Part shown: positions 11,538-23,442 of the stretch, piece after piece
Numbering within the stretch: the stretch's first letter is position 1
How the letters are laid out: each line of letters starts with the position of its first letter
NCBI GenBank assembly: GCA_037043015.1
Contig: CM073328.1
Span: 4,947,409-5,011,408, forward strand
Direction of reading: 5' to 3'
Origin: Bryum argenteum
Lineage: Eukaryota > Streptophyta > Bryopsida > Bryales > Bryaceae
DNA length: 64,000 nt
The notes under the pieces: model-generated
What the model was told of the DNA's origin: nothing
Seen by the model: only the letters and a program-made list of their open reading frames with translations
The model's database searches: none
Translations under genes and position numbers: made by a program

Positions 11538-11921
11538 GTGTTTAATTTGATGAATAATCAAGAGTTGAGCAAATTGGCTCAGCTACGAGACCTGACTTGT
11601 TTAAAATTGCTAGAAGGTATCAACCTTTCCAGATGCTACGCGCTTACAAATTTAGAAAACCTTGGAAACCTACCGACATTGGAACGAACTGACCTTTCCA
11701 GTCGCTACAATCTTCTGAATGTGAGTATCCTTGCGAACCTCCCTGCATTGATAAAAATTGATGTTCGTGATTGCCGTAGGCTCACGAGCTTGGAGAACCT
11801 TGCAAACCTGTCTGCATTGAAGTATATCAATATTGCTGGTTGTGACATCTTAGTGACTTTAGAGACATTGCCAGGTATCAAGAGCTCCGTTGTAGTTAAT
11901 AGAGAGTGGTCAGAATGCTAG
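11538..11921 (+). pseudogene. Orphan LRR 3' fragment of a TNL gene
   Basis: An open frame of 127 codons matches only the last part of the TNL LRR exon: a QLRDLTCLKLLEGINLSRCY stretch, then three more repeats (LGNLPTLERTDLSS, LANLPALIKIDVRDC, LANLSALKYINIAGC) and the ending LETLPGIKSSVVV. No TIR, NB-ARC or earlier LRR sequence precedes it, and the same 3' flank as the full genes follows it. It is best read as a partial duplication of a gene end plus flank, or the remains of a deleted TNL. The frame is open but there is no evidence that it is expressed. Confidence 0.8.
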
Positions 11922-14900
11922 TGTGTGATTCCAAGTAATAACATGCGAATTTGGATTAGAATAAGTGTTCAAAAGCATTGAGACAAATGTAGCATGCAAG
12001 ATGCAATTCCTGAAAAAGCATAGGAATTAGCCTCTATCGGTAGCTCTGTTAGAAATAGTTGCAAGTCACTCCCCTACACTCAATATTTTCTCTTAAATTT
12101 CTTATACTAATGTATGTAAGGATGTGGTATGTGGCACACCATTCATCTCTCACAATATATACATATGCCGCTTCTATACTCTTCTACTTTGTATTTTGAA
12201 ATTTGTTCGAAAGTAAGTGCAAGTCTGACTTGAATACACCAAAGAATGTGTTCTTTGAATCTTGTTGAAAACAACTAATAAAAGTCAAAGTTTCTCTAAA
12301 GGCATTCTCAAGTATCGTGTAATAAAAGTCAATGTTTCTTTGGAGGCATTCTCAACATCCCATGGGCAAAGTAGAGATTAGAGGAAATTAGGTACTTCGT
12401 GGAATTAGGTGTGCTCACCATACATTCAAAATTTTATAACTTCCTATGATTCTATCAATGTCTTTGTTATTTGGCCTAAATGCCTATTTATGCTGTCTAA
12501 ACATGTTTTGCTCGAGTGTTTCAAATTGTTATTCACATTTTATCAACACATGAACGAGCACATGTCCTTAGTTTCAAGGAGAAATTCTCTTTATTAGTTT
12601 AGCTATTGAGGAACAACAATGCACTTCTTTATGATAGATTGAGAGCTTAGGCTAGAGTTTTGATCGTCAATTTTGATTGACAGTTTTGATTGTTAGGGGT
12701 AGCGCTCACAATTGTACCCTAGCAGTATATTGTGAAGCTTTCTATACCATAGTCTAATATTCAATTATAAAATGGAAATTTAGACACTGCATTTTTACGT
12801 ATCCAACTCTTATGCTCTTGATACGGTATAGATTTTACTATAACGGATTAAATGGGTTCTCCGGGTTTCCATAGGAACGAAAATCAGCAAACATTGACTG
12901 TTCTAATCTCACAAGTGAAAAAGAATCGTCGGTTCGAATTTTTACACTAATCGATCGTCAAATTAGCTTAAAACTTGTATGGGTAGAGTTTCTCAATAAT
13001 GCTTGGTTTGAGTTTTATTGGATTTGTATTAGAAGAAGGTCATTTTTAAGAATTTAGGCAATTTTGCATCAAGGATCTTTACGTGTAAAAGTAGATCATT
13101 CTCAATCATATGTGGGGCTTCACATGCAAACTTGAACTAAGCATGCCTCATGTGTAATTAGCTCATGTGTAGCGTACTGGAAATGGAAGAAAATGTTGTT
13201 ACAAGTTATTCCTTAAAAGACAAATATATATCATGTATATATGATATATATTTATTAAAGTATAGCACACTTCTCCAAGTTCTTTACCATTTTGCAGTTA
13301 AAATTTATGGAATTAGAAATTGTTATTCATAGATGTATGTATACAATGCCCATGTTCAACTTTGATTTGGCATTTTTTGTGTTGATGCTCATTTAAGATC
13401 ATGTACTTCATCATACATATAAAGGGATTACTAGTATATGAATTTTTCTTAAACTTGCAAGTCTTATCCACCAACAAGGCTTCACTTAGTCTTAACAAGT
13501 ACATTCTATGCTTTATAGCCCAATTGGATCGATGTAAGCATTTCTCATGCCCAATATGAGATTCTCTTGTGAGCTTGTCCTTTTCCAAAATGATTGGGAA
13601 TATTAAATTTTTATTACACTATTTTGACAATTCTCGCGATGTAACTCCTATAATGTGAATAAAACCTACTTGCACGTTCTTTGGTAAAACTTATGAATTT
13701 TTAAATGCATCCAATTAGGTTAAGTGACCTAACATGATTCCATCCAAGGTGAAAAATAAAATAATGCTATTATGGTATAAGAAATTCTATTTGTACAAAT
13801 TTAGATGGTGATAATGATCACTTTTATTATTTATCCAGACTCACAAAGTCTATCATATGTTCAACACAATTTTGCATTTGAAATCCTTGTAATGTTACAT
13901 GCATCAGCGTCCCAACATTTAAGCTTGTTCAAATCACGCAAGGAAGCCCACAAGTCATATAAGTGTGTATAGTAAGATACAAACTGTCCACAATCTCCTT
14001 CTTACGTTGAGTAATTTAGGTGGTCATGCATTCTCTCATTTGGGATGTCACACTTTCCTAAAACAATTTCCTGACCGTGAAACAACTTCCAAGTAGGGGT
14101 TGTTTATAAGATTATAGCTTATATTGCAATGGAGGTACTTTGTGTATAACAACTTTACAACATTGCTCCTCAAACATCTAGAATCAGTGCTTACAAGACA
14201 AATAACTTTCATTCATGACGTTCATACTGAATTGTTGGTTTTAAATCATGTCTCCTAAGATATATATAACAACACAAGGCTTGGCAATCATTGAATATCA
14301 TTGCAAGCCGCGTGGATGTTACTATTCCAAAAATCAAGATGGAAAATTTTCACAAAGTAAAAATGACTTTCTTGTTGTTCTAAGCATAACCTTTCTCAGT
14401 CTCTTTGAAGTAGAGACAAAGTTAAATTGAACTTGATTTGATATCTACACAAGAAAGGTTAGAACTACAAAGTTGGACCTAAAGTCTTGAAAAAAACTCA
14501 AGAGATTTAAAAAAGTTTAGATGTATTATTTGGTTTATACAACTTGCGAGTTTAAAATGATGTCAGAAAACCGTACGAAGTTGTTACACGAGGAGGAGCT
14601 TTTCTTATAAGATAGATGCACGTAATTTGGTGCGCGTAGGTCATAAATAAGATTGTTGAAATAAGAACTTGCAATAAATGAGCAACGAATTTAAGTGCTT
14701 TTACTTTTGAGAACTTCCTACAATTTTTTGTTAAGTGTTTTTTCTTAACAATTGACCAAATGACCATGAATATTGTGGAATTTGGGTATAGGAGCACGTG
14801 AAATGCTCTATAATAAGAGCCACTTGAATTTCAAAAACTTCCTACATACTACATCAATCAAGATGGCTATGGGTTGAAAAAGATGGTAAAGACCTTATAA

Positions 14901-15260
14901 GGTGAAACCACCTATTGTCGTGCACTTAAGGAAAATTGAGGGAATCTATATAATTGGAAAGAGAAATGAGTGGGTTACTATTTTTCAGGGATGAGGAATA
15001 GGAAAAGACTCACTTTCCCTATTTTTTTGGTTTTTAAAAAAACACACATAATTAAATACAATTTTTAGAAGCAATAGCCTAAAGGTGGGCACCCTAATTA
15101 TGTTTGCATGAGGTACATGCAAGGGAGGTTAGATCTTTATGAAAGAAAGATTCTTGGGTGCACGCATTTAGGTAGGTGCCCGCTTATAGGAATGCTGACC
15201 GTACTGCAAACAACTCGACATGTGGTTCAAACCTCACAAGATCTCAAACCAGTATTATAT
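11922..15260. other. 3' flank of the orphan LRR fragment, no gene seen
   Basis: Paralogous to the 3' flanks of A, B and C over much of its length (for example the block around 12890-12930 and the GGCTTGGCAATCATTG phrase near 14280). Short open frames, including 14248-14430, are not kept between paralogues. Confidence 0.55.
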
Positions 15261-15340
15261 TTAACCCTTAAACGTCAAGTCCCTCTTAAAATACACTGGA
15301 AACCAAGCCCGAGGGGCATGCTTGGACGTTTAAGTGTTAA
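15261..15340. mobile_element. 80-bp miniature inverted-repeat element
   Basis: The left end, TTAACCCTTAAACGTCAAG, is the inverted match of the right end, whose reverse complement is TTAACACTTAAACGTCCAAG. TTAA is present at both borders. The ends resemble those of the larger elements at 21360-22309 and 59375-59604, so this may be the smallest deletion derivative of that family. Confidence 0.55.
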
Positions 15341-16421
15341 CAAATTTATTAGAAAATTGTGAACATTCTTACATTCGTTTATATTTACAACACACTAACT
15401 TTTTTTCTTTCTCCTAGACTCAAATAAACCGGGATATTTAGGGGAGAAAGGAGAATCAACAATTCAGCTAATTACCCTTAAGTTTCAAGGAGCGGCGAGA
15501 CCGTGAGAGTGAACGAAGAATGTCATCATCCCCCGTTGGAAATGGCCGGGGATTGGCAAGAGCAATTTCTTCTTCCAGGAAGTGGCCGGAAGTTTCCGCC
15601 CGGGCTTATTCCATCAGGTACTGTAGAACGACATAATGGAGTCAACAGTACATCGGCCATCCACGAGCTCGGAGGAACTGGCTTGGGTTGAGAAGTCGCC
15701 GATCTCGTGCCGCCATGCGCACCCGGGTGTTGTCCTCTCTGCCGCCATCACTGCCGGGATAGATCCCTAGTATATATATATATATGGACATCCATGAAAC
15801 GATTGATCCATTATGTACAAGGTACGGTAAATAGTACGGAGCCAGGACGAAAGACGCCGAACGGAATGTTCATGACCTCGATTGCTTCCGAGGCAAGATC
15901 CGAACTTTCGTATAATCAAATAATCCTCTCGTCGTACTGTACTAATTAGTACCGGATAGACTACACTTTGTAATTAATCCAGTCCGATTTCATAAATTCC
16001 AGCGTGGACTGAACATGCATGTCGATCAACTACGTCCAGCAGCACTATGGGATCTCGATCGAATAAGCTCGTTCAAGTACAGTGTACGTGCTTCTTCTCA
16101 GTAAAATAAAGTGGCAAGAAGTTGGGCTACTTTACCGCAACCCAAACGCCAATTCAAACTCAACAATCCAACTTATCTGGTGCAATATGCTCACATTCAC
16201 CTACCGTCCGGAAGAACAGCCGAGGGAGGTGTTGCACTAGGAGGCCGGAAAGCACACTCATGCTTGTGTCTTTTGCAGGAGCTCGCAGGCGGAGCGACGC
16301 CAGTCCTCGTCTGGGCGTTGGTTTCCCCAATTTAGAAACCACACACGCCCATTCCACTGCCGGGCGCAAACTGTCGACTCGCTAGATCCGCCCCCAGGCA
16401 GGAAATCAAACCCGGTAACGA
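15341..16421. other. Upstream region of the GDSL-FAS1 gene
   Basis: More GC-rich than the TNL flanks, with a short TA microsatellite at 15770-15785. The open frames at 15503-15691 and 16111-16385 are short, overlap each other in different frames and show no domain. I see promoter-type DNA only. Confidence 0.45.
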
Positions 16422-16435
16422 CTAATATTTAAACC
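16422..16435 (+). promoter_or_regulatory. TATA-like box of the GDSL-FAS1 gene
   Basis: TAATATTTAAACC lies about 80 bp before the start codon at 16505, the right distance for a TATA box and a short leader. Inferred from position and composition only. Confidence 0.4.
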
Positions 16436-16504
16436 ACCCCGTTGCATCCCCCATTCAGTGATCAAGTCAAAAGCATCTCACTGAGTCCAAGTCTGACAGT
16501 AGCA

Positions 16505-18741
16505 ATGGCGAACATGCGAGTTTGTAGCCTGGTGCTGCTGGGCATCGTCTGTTCGGCCACCATCTTGAATACCGGTAAGCAACTTGCACTTATCACCTCG
16601 AGACCACTGCTTAGCTTTTTCATGTTGTAATACCGATGTCCTCAATCTTTATATATGAGGATAATAATACTTGTAGTTACGTTCCCGTCTTGTCTCTGTA
16701 CTGATTGCGTTGTGAGATTGGCAGTATCTTGAGAACTCATGGCCGTACGTAGGAATCTGGGTGGACATTCTGTGACAAGGTCTAGATATTTGAGTTCAGT
16801 CATGTATGATCGGATGCAATCTGTGTCTTAATTGAGTCTGAATCGTTGCATGCGCGCGTGAGGGACTGTGCTGTCATGTATTCTTGAAGATGAGACACTA
16901 ATTCTCGGTGCAAACGAGAGAATTGATGTGAATATATACTGTGGCAGTGGAAGCGACTGCGAATCAGACAACGCTGCTGTTCGCATTCGGTGACTCCTTC
17001 GTTGACGTCGGAAACACCGACAAGACCGGAAACTTCACAGGGCAGGCGTGGAAAAAGCCCTACGGCATCTCATGGCCCAACGACAACGGGCACCCTGCCG
17101 GACGATACTCCGACGGCAAGACTCAAACCGATTTTATCAGTAAGTCCCACACAACTCCTCATAGTCTAGTATGTGACTCTCAATTGGCCTTGAATCCCCA
17201 CTCCCCACTCCACAATTCTCTCTATTCAACGTAATTCCCGCAAGCAAACTTGATTGAAGCAGCAATTCTCGTCTTACTTTGGAAGTTGTCGTGCGTGGTT
17301 GCAGAGGACATGCTGAGCCTCCCCGTCTACCCACCGCCCTACGCCTACTCCGAAGGTGCGGATCTCTCCTCCGGCGTCAACTTCGCCGTTGGGGGATCGG
17401 GGGTCTTTTTTGTGAACAACCCCACCAGCTTGGGCGCCCAAGTGGACAACTTTGAGCGACTGCTCCACACGGACATCTACACTGACGAGCAGCTATTGAA
17501 CTCCCTCACCATCGTTTCCGTGAGCGTGGGCGACTACTTGACGTTCATGGGGGTAGAGTTCGAGGGAGAGACGCTGCCAGAGTATTACGTCCACATCCAG
17601 CACGTCGTGAACGGCATTCAAGCGAATCTGCAGCGTCTCTATGACATCGGGCTCCGGAACGTCATGGTGCCCAACGTGTACAACGTCGATTGCAGTCCGC
17701 TGCGAAACCACCATTACGATCACTGCGCATACAATGACTTGGAGCCTTTCATCAAGGTCCACAACGCATTCCTGCTGGGCGCTGTCCAGAGCATCAACGC
17801 TCTCAACCCGGGTGCCAGGTTCATCGTCTTGGACTTGAACGCCGCTGTGGGGAAACTGTTGCACGATTACAGCGAGGCTGGTTTCTCGGAGACGCCGCTC
17901 TTGCCGTGCTGCGTGCCCACCACGAACACTTCAGCTTGTGGCGATGTGGATCCGGCCACTGGCCACCCGTTGTACACCGTGTGCGAGAACAGGGAGAAAG
18001 CCATCTTCTGGGATGCTCTTCACCCCACGCAGGCTGGGTGGGAGTACATCGTGAACTTGTACGCAAATGAGCCTGGGTATATTCATTTGGCTGCTCACGA
18101 TCACGATCGCGAGCCCACGCTCAAGGAGTGGCTCAATGTCAACAATAGCACCATGGAGTCCGCTGGCGCCCCCTCGTCCCCTCGAAGTACGATCACACTT
18201 CATTGCACATCATTCAATTGCAAACCTCATTTGCTGATTTCTGATCATAAATGAATTTGTGTGTGCAGACATGTCGACGGCAATTGGGCATCTCGAAAGG
18301 GCGATGCACCATCTGCTGGACCAAGCAAACTACTCCGTCGCGCTTGGGCTCGTGGCATCTCTCGACTTGGACACTCTGTTGTTTGGGGACAACATCCAGC
18401 CAGTGACCGTCTTCGTTCCAGACAACATAGCTATTACCCATCCATATTACAAACCGATCTTTGACAAAGCGGTCGCGGAGAACAAACTGAACGAGATCGC
18501 GCTCTACCACTCCGTATCCGGCTACTTCGACTTGGCTGCCATCGTCTCCACGCAGCCGTCGTGGTTCACGACCCTGTCCGGATTGACTCTGGCAATGTCG
18601 TACTCTGAGGGCATGGTGTTCGTTGGAGCTGACGCGCATATCAAGGTCTCTGCTCCCGATATGTACACCGTGCCTGGATTGGTGGCGGTTCACGGCATTG
18701 ATCATGTGCTCTTACCCCCAGGCTTTAGTGGTGCTGAATGA
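16505..18741 (+). CDS. Secreted GDSL/SGNH hydrolase fused to a fasciclin (FAS1) domain
   Basis: Four exons keep phase: 16505-16574, 16948-17139, 17305-18186, 18269-18741, giving 538 residues. A hydrophobic start (MANMRVCSLVLLGIVCSAT) looks like a signal peptide. The GDSL domain covers about 31-350: Ser40 in FGDSFVDVG, block II NFAVGGSG at 113-120, and the Asp324/His327 pair in FWDALHPTQAG. Block III reads SVSVGDYLTF at 159-168, where plant members have GGND or GSND, so the oxyanion-hole Asn seems to be missing. The C-terminal part, about 384-534, is one FAS1 domain with H1 (VTVFVPDNIA), the YH pair (LYHSVSGYFD, 461-462) and H2 (VAVHGIDHVLLPPGF). GDSL enzymes act on wall or surface esters and FAS1 modules mediate wall adhesion, so a wall- or cuticle-anchored esterase, or a non-catalytic binding protein, is plausible. 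No GPI-type tail is visible. Confidence 0.88.
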
Positions 18742-20811
18742 ACTGGAAATCGCCGAATCATGAAGAATAAGCTGCATTAGCATAACGATCGAGCGGATTG
18801 GAATTTTTCGATTTGGAGAAGGACCTGATCTTTGTCATGAACTGGAGGCTGTGACCTGCCGAGGGAGAGTTGGAATCTCGACTTGCGAGACTCGCATGGA
18901 ATAATGTGATATCTTTGTAATCGATCACTTACACTGCTTATTCATGAAATTGAGTATGAAATTGAGCCTTCAAGCTCTTTTCCTTTTCTTACAGAACAAG
19001 TCTCCCACTTACAGATCACCTCGTTTGGACTTGCCTGATTCTCTTCTGTTCATGGATTGAACAAGTTTTGAACGTCCTTTCAGTTCCAACTCCACCGATA
19101 TTGACTTCTTGAATGCAAATTCATGAAATCTCAACTAGATTGCTCTTTCAATACAGACCATCTTATGGATTCTATACAGAAAGAGAATGTGTTTAAGTTT
19201 CATCGTCGGCGACAGTTTACTTTCATAAGCTGATTCACGTGTAGTATCGGTCCGGGTTACAGTTTGAGCATCGCTACTATATATCGTCCATTTGAATTTT
19301 AGTATTCCGACAGGAGGTGGAAGATGAAAATTCAGTCCCATGCTCAGAGGGGGCTCACATAGAATCAATGCACAGCACAGTGTGAGAAATTCCGATACCA
19401 AAGGCTAATATCCGTGAAGGACACGAAGTTTTCTTATCTAGATTGCATTCTTGGCTATTGAAATCAAGCAGTTGAAGGCGCTAGATGTGCATTGAAACCT
19501 CAAGTTAGTACTTCTCCTTGAAATGATCTATTCTGTCCTTTACCGACAATAACTATTGTCCGAAGCTTCTGGTGGTGTAAAATTTAGCGCCATCAAACCC
19601 GTCATAAGATGTGTTCAATAAAATGCAAACATCAAGATTACCTCGCGATCGGAATCGTTGTATCCTGCTCCAAATGTGTAACAAAGCGTATTTCTGATGG
19701 CTGAGGTCGCTGCTGATACATTGAAGGCTAAGAAATTTCATGGCCGCCTTGCAGTAATACGCACTCCGTAAAAGAGATCACCTGTAGACGTACGTCCTGG
19801 TGATTAATTGTGATGTTTTTTTTAGAGTAGGCATGTTGTGTAAAAAGCTTCAACTGGTTAGAAAACTGACTCCGACCAATATTATTGATCGGCGTGCATC
19901 AAGTGTCCCACATGCAAGCAGGTTCTGTACGTTAAGGATTCAGAAATTTTTTAAGTCAAGAGGAGCAGCCTGTATTAAATGAATAATAGACTCAATGTTC
20001 ATAACTTTGTCCACTCCAAATCTTCCTTCGCTTTAGTTCTTTAACATTCAAGTGTTTTAGAGAAGACTCTGTGTTCAACAATGTGAAAGACGAGATTTTC
20101 CGATTGTAACATGCATTGATTCTCAGGTGGAGTATACTTGGCTAGTGGAAGCTCAGAGGCCTTCGGCTGGAGCATTCTCAATTTCATGCTAGTCACGGAA
20201 AACGAATGTTTTGATTCTTACATGGGCACATGGAACAGGTTTCAACGCACCAAAAAGCGTGACATTTGCATACTAAATGCACAATTTATGGAAGAAAAAG
20301 CTTGGTTCTAAAACCACCATCTTCCATTATAGATACATATTCAAGTCGGTATTACATATTGTGTTAAATTGCCTATGGACGCTAGAACAACATTGCGAAA
20401 TTGCCGATTGCCATCCATTCCATAAAGAAATCCGATTGAAACCTTGGCGTGTGCAATTATATATTTCTTCTGTCACTTCTCATAAAACATCATTGATCAA
20501 CTATATATGCATTTGCTAGAGTTTGAGTCTGTGTAAATTGAGCATGTGGGTTGGACAAAAGTGTCTGAGCACCTGATTAGTCCACATGCAGTTCTTCTAA
20601 GTTGCAGGTTTTGATGGTCTCTGGACTCTACAATGCCATATGCATTGAAATTAGCACATATGGTAGTCTCCTGTATACACTATGCATTATATGGTCTTTT
20701 ACATTTGTTTTCAACATTTGAGATGTCATAATTTATGGTTTTAGTACACACTCCGTCATATATGGTACCTGTAATATAGAACATGATTGCTACATATATT
20801 TTGTAATTTAC
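18742..20811. other. Intergenic downstream of the GDSL-FAS1 gene
   Basis: No gene is supported. The first few hundred bases probably include the 3' untranslated region. Small open frames at 19135-19401 (minus) and 20277-20519 (plus) have no domain or paralogue. Confidence 0.5.
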
Positions 20812-20916
20812 AATCTTGTAAAATTTGTAATTTAAATGATCTTGTAAAATTTTTAAATTAATTGATCTTGTAAAATTTGTAATTTATGATCTTGTAAAAT
20901 TTGTAATTTATCGTTG
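20812..20916. repeat. Tandem repeat based on GATCTTGTAAAATTTGTAA
   Basis: Four imperfect copies of a unit of about 24-33 bp containing CTTGTAAAATTTGTAATTTA follow one another. It is AT-rich and non-coding. Confidence 0.75.
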
Positions 20917-21359
20917 CGCAAAAAACAATAATTTGCAACCACCTTTGTTAGTGGCATTCCTCTTGATGCACACATAAACCACAACCCTTTGACATTAAAC
21001 AAGAATTGATGAGCACATGTATGTGCTATTTGAGTATTTTCTCGGCCTTGGAACTTACTAGTACACGAACTATATAATAGTTGGTTTTCATCGATATAAG
21101 TGATCAATCACATCAGCTAAAACGAGTGAATGAATTCATATGCACACTTCAGAAAATTGGAGACTTGATCCAAAGACATATGAGTAACTTACCTTTATTT
21201 CCATTAATGAATTTTTTTTTATTAATTATTTTGTTTTTTAAAATGGGTCAGACCATTTAGGGGGATTTAAAATTTTACTTAGTCTTTATCATTTCCTTTT
21301 GCAAATCAATAAATATTTCTCCCACTTCCATTTGCTTCTCTCAATTTCCACAAGGTCCT

Positions 21360-22309
21360 TTAATAATCCCTAAACGTCCCTACGGTCGTTTTGATGCAGT
21401 TTGGATGAAGGGTAAAAATTTTCAAAAGCCATGACTTCTTCATCCGAAGATGGATCTGAAAAAATCAATTGGGTTGGGTTCCAAATCGAGTCTAGTTTGT
21501 GTGGTAGAAATTGCAGAATAATACAATAAGGTATGAATTAATGGCATGCATTTTAGTGACAACAACTTTTTGTTTCAAGATTTTAAACATTGGGCATGTT
21601 TTACCATTGCAAGCAGATTATGAGAAGCCAAAAATAGTTTTCCATGAAATTTTTGTACATAAGTATGATCTTAAGATAGATCATAACAACTTTCTAGTTG
21701 GAAGATTTCTCATCCAAATAAACTTATTATTGAATTTGCGATGATGTTTCTACAATGAAAAAAGTGAAAAGATAGATGAAGTTTGAGGAGCTATATCTCA
21801 TTCATCCACCATAAGATTTTAACTTCTTTTTTTTGACAAGGAATCAAATTAGAATTTAGTTTTAGTGGTGGAAATCTTGACTTGATTGAAAATGTTCTAA
21901 GAATAAGGCATAGGTCTGAGCCCACAAGGTGTAGTTTTGAACTACTTTTCCGTTGAAGTTTTTTTGGAGATTATTACCATCCCAAGGATACTATTGGAGC
22001 GAATGATTTCTTCTTAATAAATTGTGTTACTTAGATGAAGGCAAATAACATGCTAGTTGGTGGTTTTTCAATTGCAATTTGTTTGTTGGTAGAATTTCCA
22101 CTCTAAAGTGAAAATGAAGAAATTTCACACCTAGTTTAAAGTACCAAAACAATATGTTCTCCCAATCTATCTACGAGGGTTCATAGCTTCAATTCTTGTC
22201 TACTATAAGTTTGTGCGGTTGAGATCTGAATATATTACCTTCATTATCATTATGACACTTTTTTTTAAAATGTGTCTATTTTAAATAGGCTGGGACGTTG
22301 AGGAGTTAA
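21360..22309. mobile_element. Non-autonomous DNA element, about 950 bp
   Basis: The left end, TTAATAATCCCTAAACGTCCC, inversely matches the right end, whose reverse complement reads TTTTAACTCCTCAACGTCCC. About 170 bp next to the right end (TCTACTATAAGTTTGTGCGG ... GACACTTTTTTTTAAAATG ... ATAGGCTGGGACGTT) is also found at the right end of the shorter element 59375-59604. There is no transposase frame. Its right end stops just before the leader module of TNL copy B, replacing the part that carries the TATA-like box in A, C and D. Confidence 0.6.
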
Positions 22310-22338
22310 AAGGACGGTTATGGGTGAAACCACCTTAG

Positions 22339-22800
22339 TATGACTAACACTAAATACTATACGGAGCTTGAGACCACGCTCGGACCCACGGTCATAGACG
22401 CGTCACAGAAAATTTAGACGGTCTCTTATCGTTCACGCGCTTTGTCGGAGAAGGCTACGACCTGGTCAGTGGAGTGTCGGGGGAGAGCGAGGATGGTGGA
22501 TCCGTGCTCACTTCCTCACTTGTCGATTGTGTGAGCAGATCGTGTCTGAGACGAGAGGTTGCGAGCGCGTGGGTAGCTGTTACGAGCCCCCATGCGTCTA
22601 CCGTCACTTCATTTCATGCGATCGCTCTTTAGTCTCTCATTGGTGTTTCCGTGAGCTTGTGCACGAGGCTTTGGTATGTAATCGTAACTCACATCTATCT
22701 TCACGTTACACGCTTTCTCTGTCTTTTCATCACAAGCTTTATTCGGAGAATGCATAAATTTCTGAGCGGACATCTCATCCAGTGTATCTAGACTTCAATC
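22339..22800 (+). promoter_or_regulatory. Leader module of TNL copy B
   Basis: Paralogous to 3325-3790. The GTATGT donor-like site is kept (exon side ending 22673). The open frame seen in copies A, C and D across this block is broken here. Upstream sequence with the TATA-like box is absent, and the later candidate acceptor reads CTTGTTG instead of CTTGTAG. Confidence 0.45.
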
Positions 22801-23442
22801 ACAGATCGGAAAATTTCCATTAGGTTCGAAAAGCAGGGTATGATAAACCTCCATTTTCTGGATTGGAGACTGTGGCATGAGTGTCAACCCTAGGTGATTG
22901 GAAATAGCTTTGATTTTGTTGCTTTTTCCGGCCAAGTGGTATGCACTGTCTAGTTAAACCCTAATCATCAGCAGCTTGTCAAGAGTCTTGCTACTATCTT
23001 GAGCAGCGAACTTTCCCGAGTAAGAATTGAACATCTTGCTAAAATGTTTTGATAGAGGGGTCGGAATACAACCTGATTGTATCATTCTAAGTATAGTGGC
23101 CCTCCTAACAATTCGAGAACAGGAAATTCATACTTGTACGATGTCCCTTTCGATTGATTGCTATTCCTTTCTTGTGTTACGAGGCTGATTACAGAGCAGT
23201 TTCATGTGGCGATCCAAAAGCGTATGAAATTGAAGAATCAATGATGCCTGTATGAATAGTTTCAAAGAAACACTTGTACAGTAGATGATTCTTAACGGTG
23301 TTGTTGAATGGCATAGGGCGTCGTTCTTTGCGTTCTTGAGTCTTGTTGATGGACACTGTCCAGACGGACTAATTGTTCTCTTCTTCCTAGAGTATTCAAA
23401 TCTGCTTGGAGAGAAATAGTGCTTGACAACAGGAGATCCAAA

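Noticed and set aside
17493..17864. Long open frames opposite the GDSL exon, also 17931-18203 and 18214-18705
   Set aside because: Shadows of the GC-rich coding strand. The plus strand carries the domain motifs and consistent splice phases.
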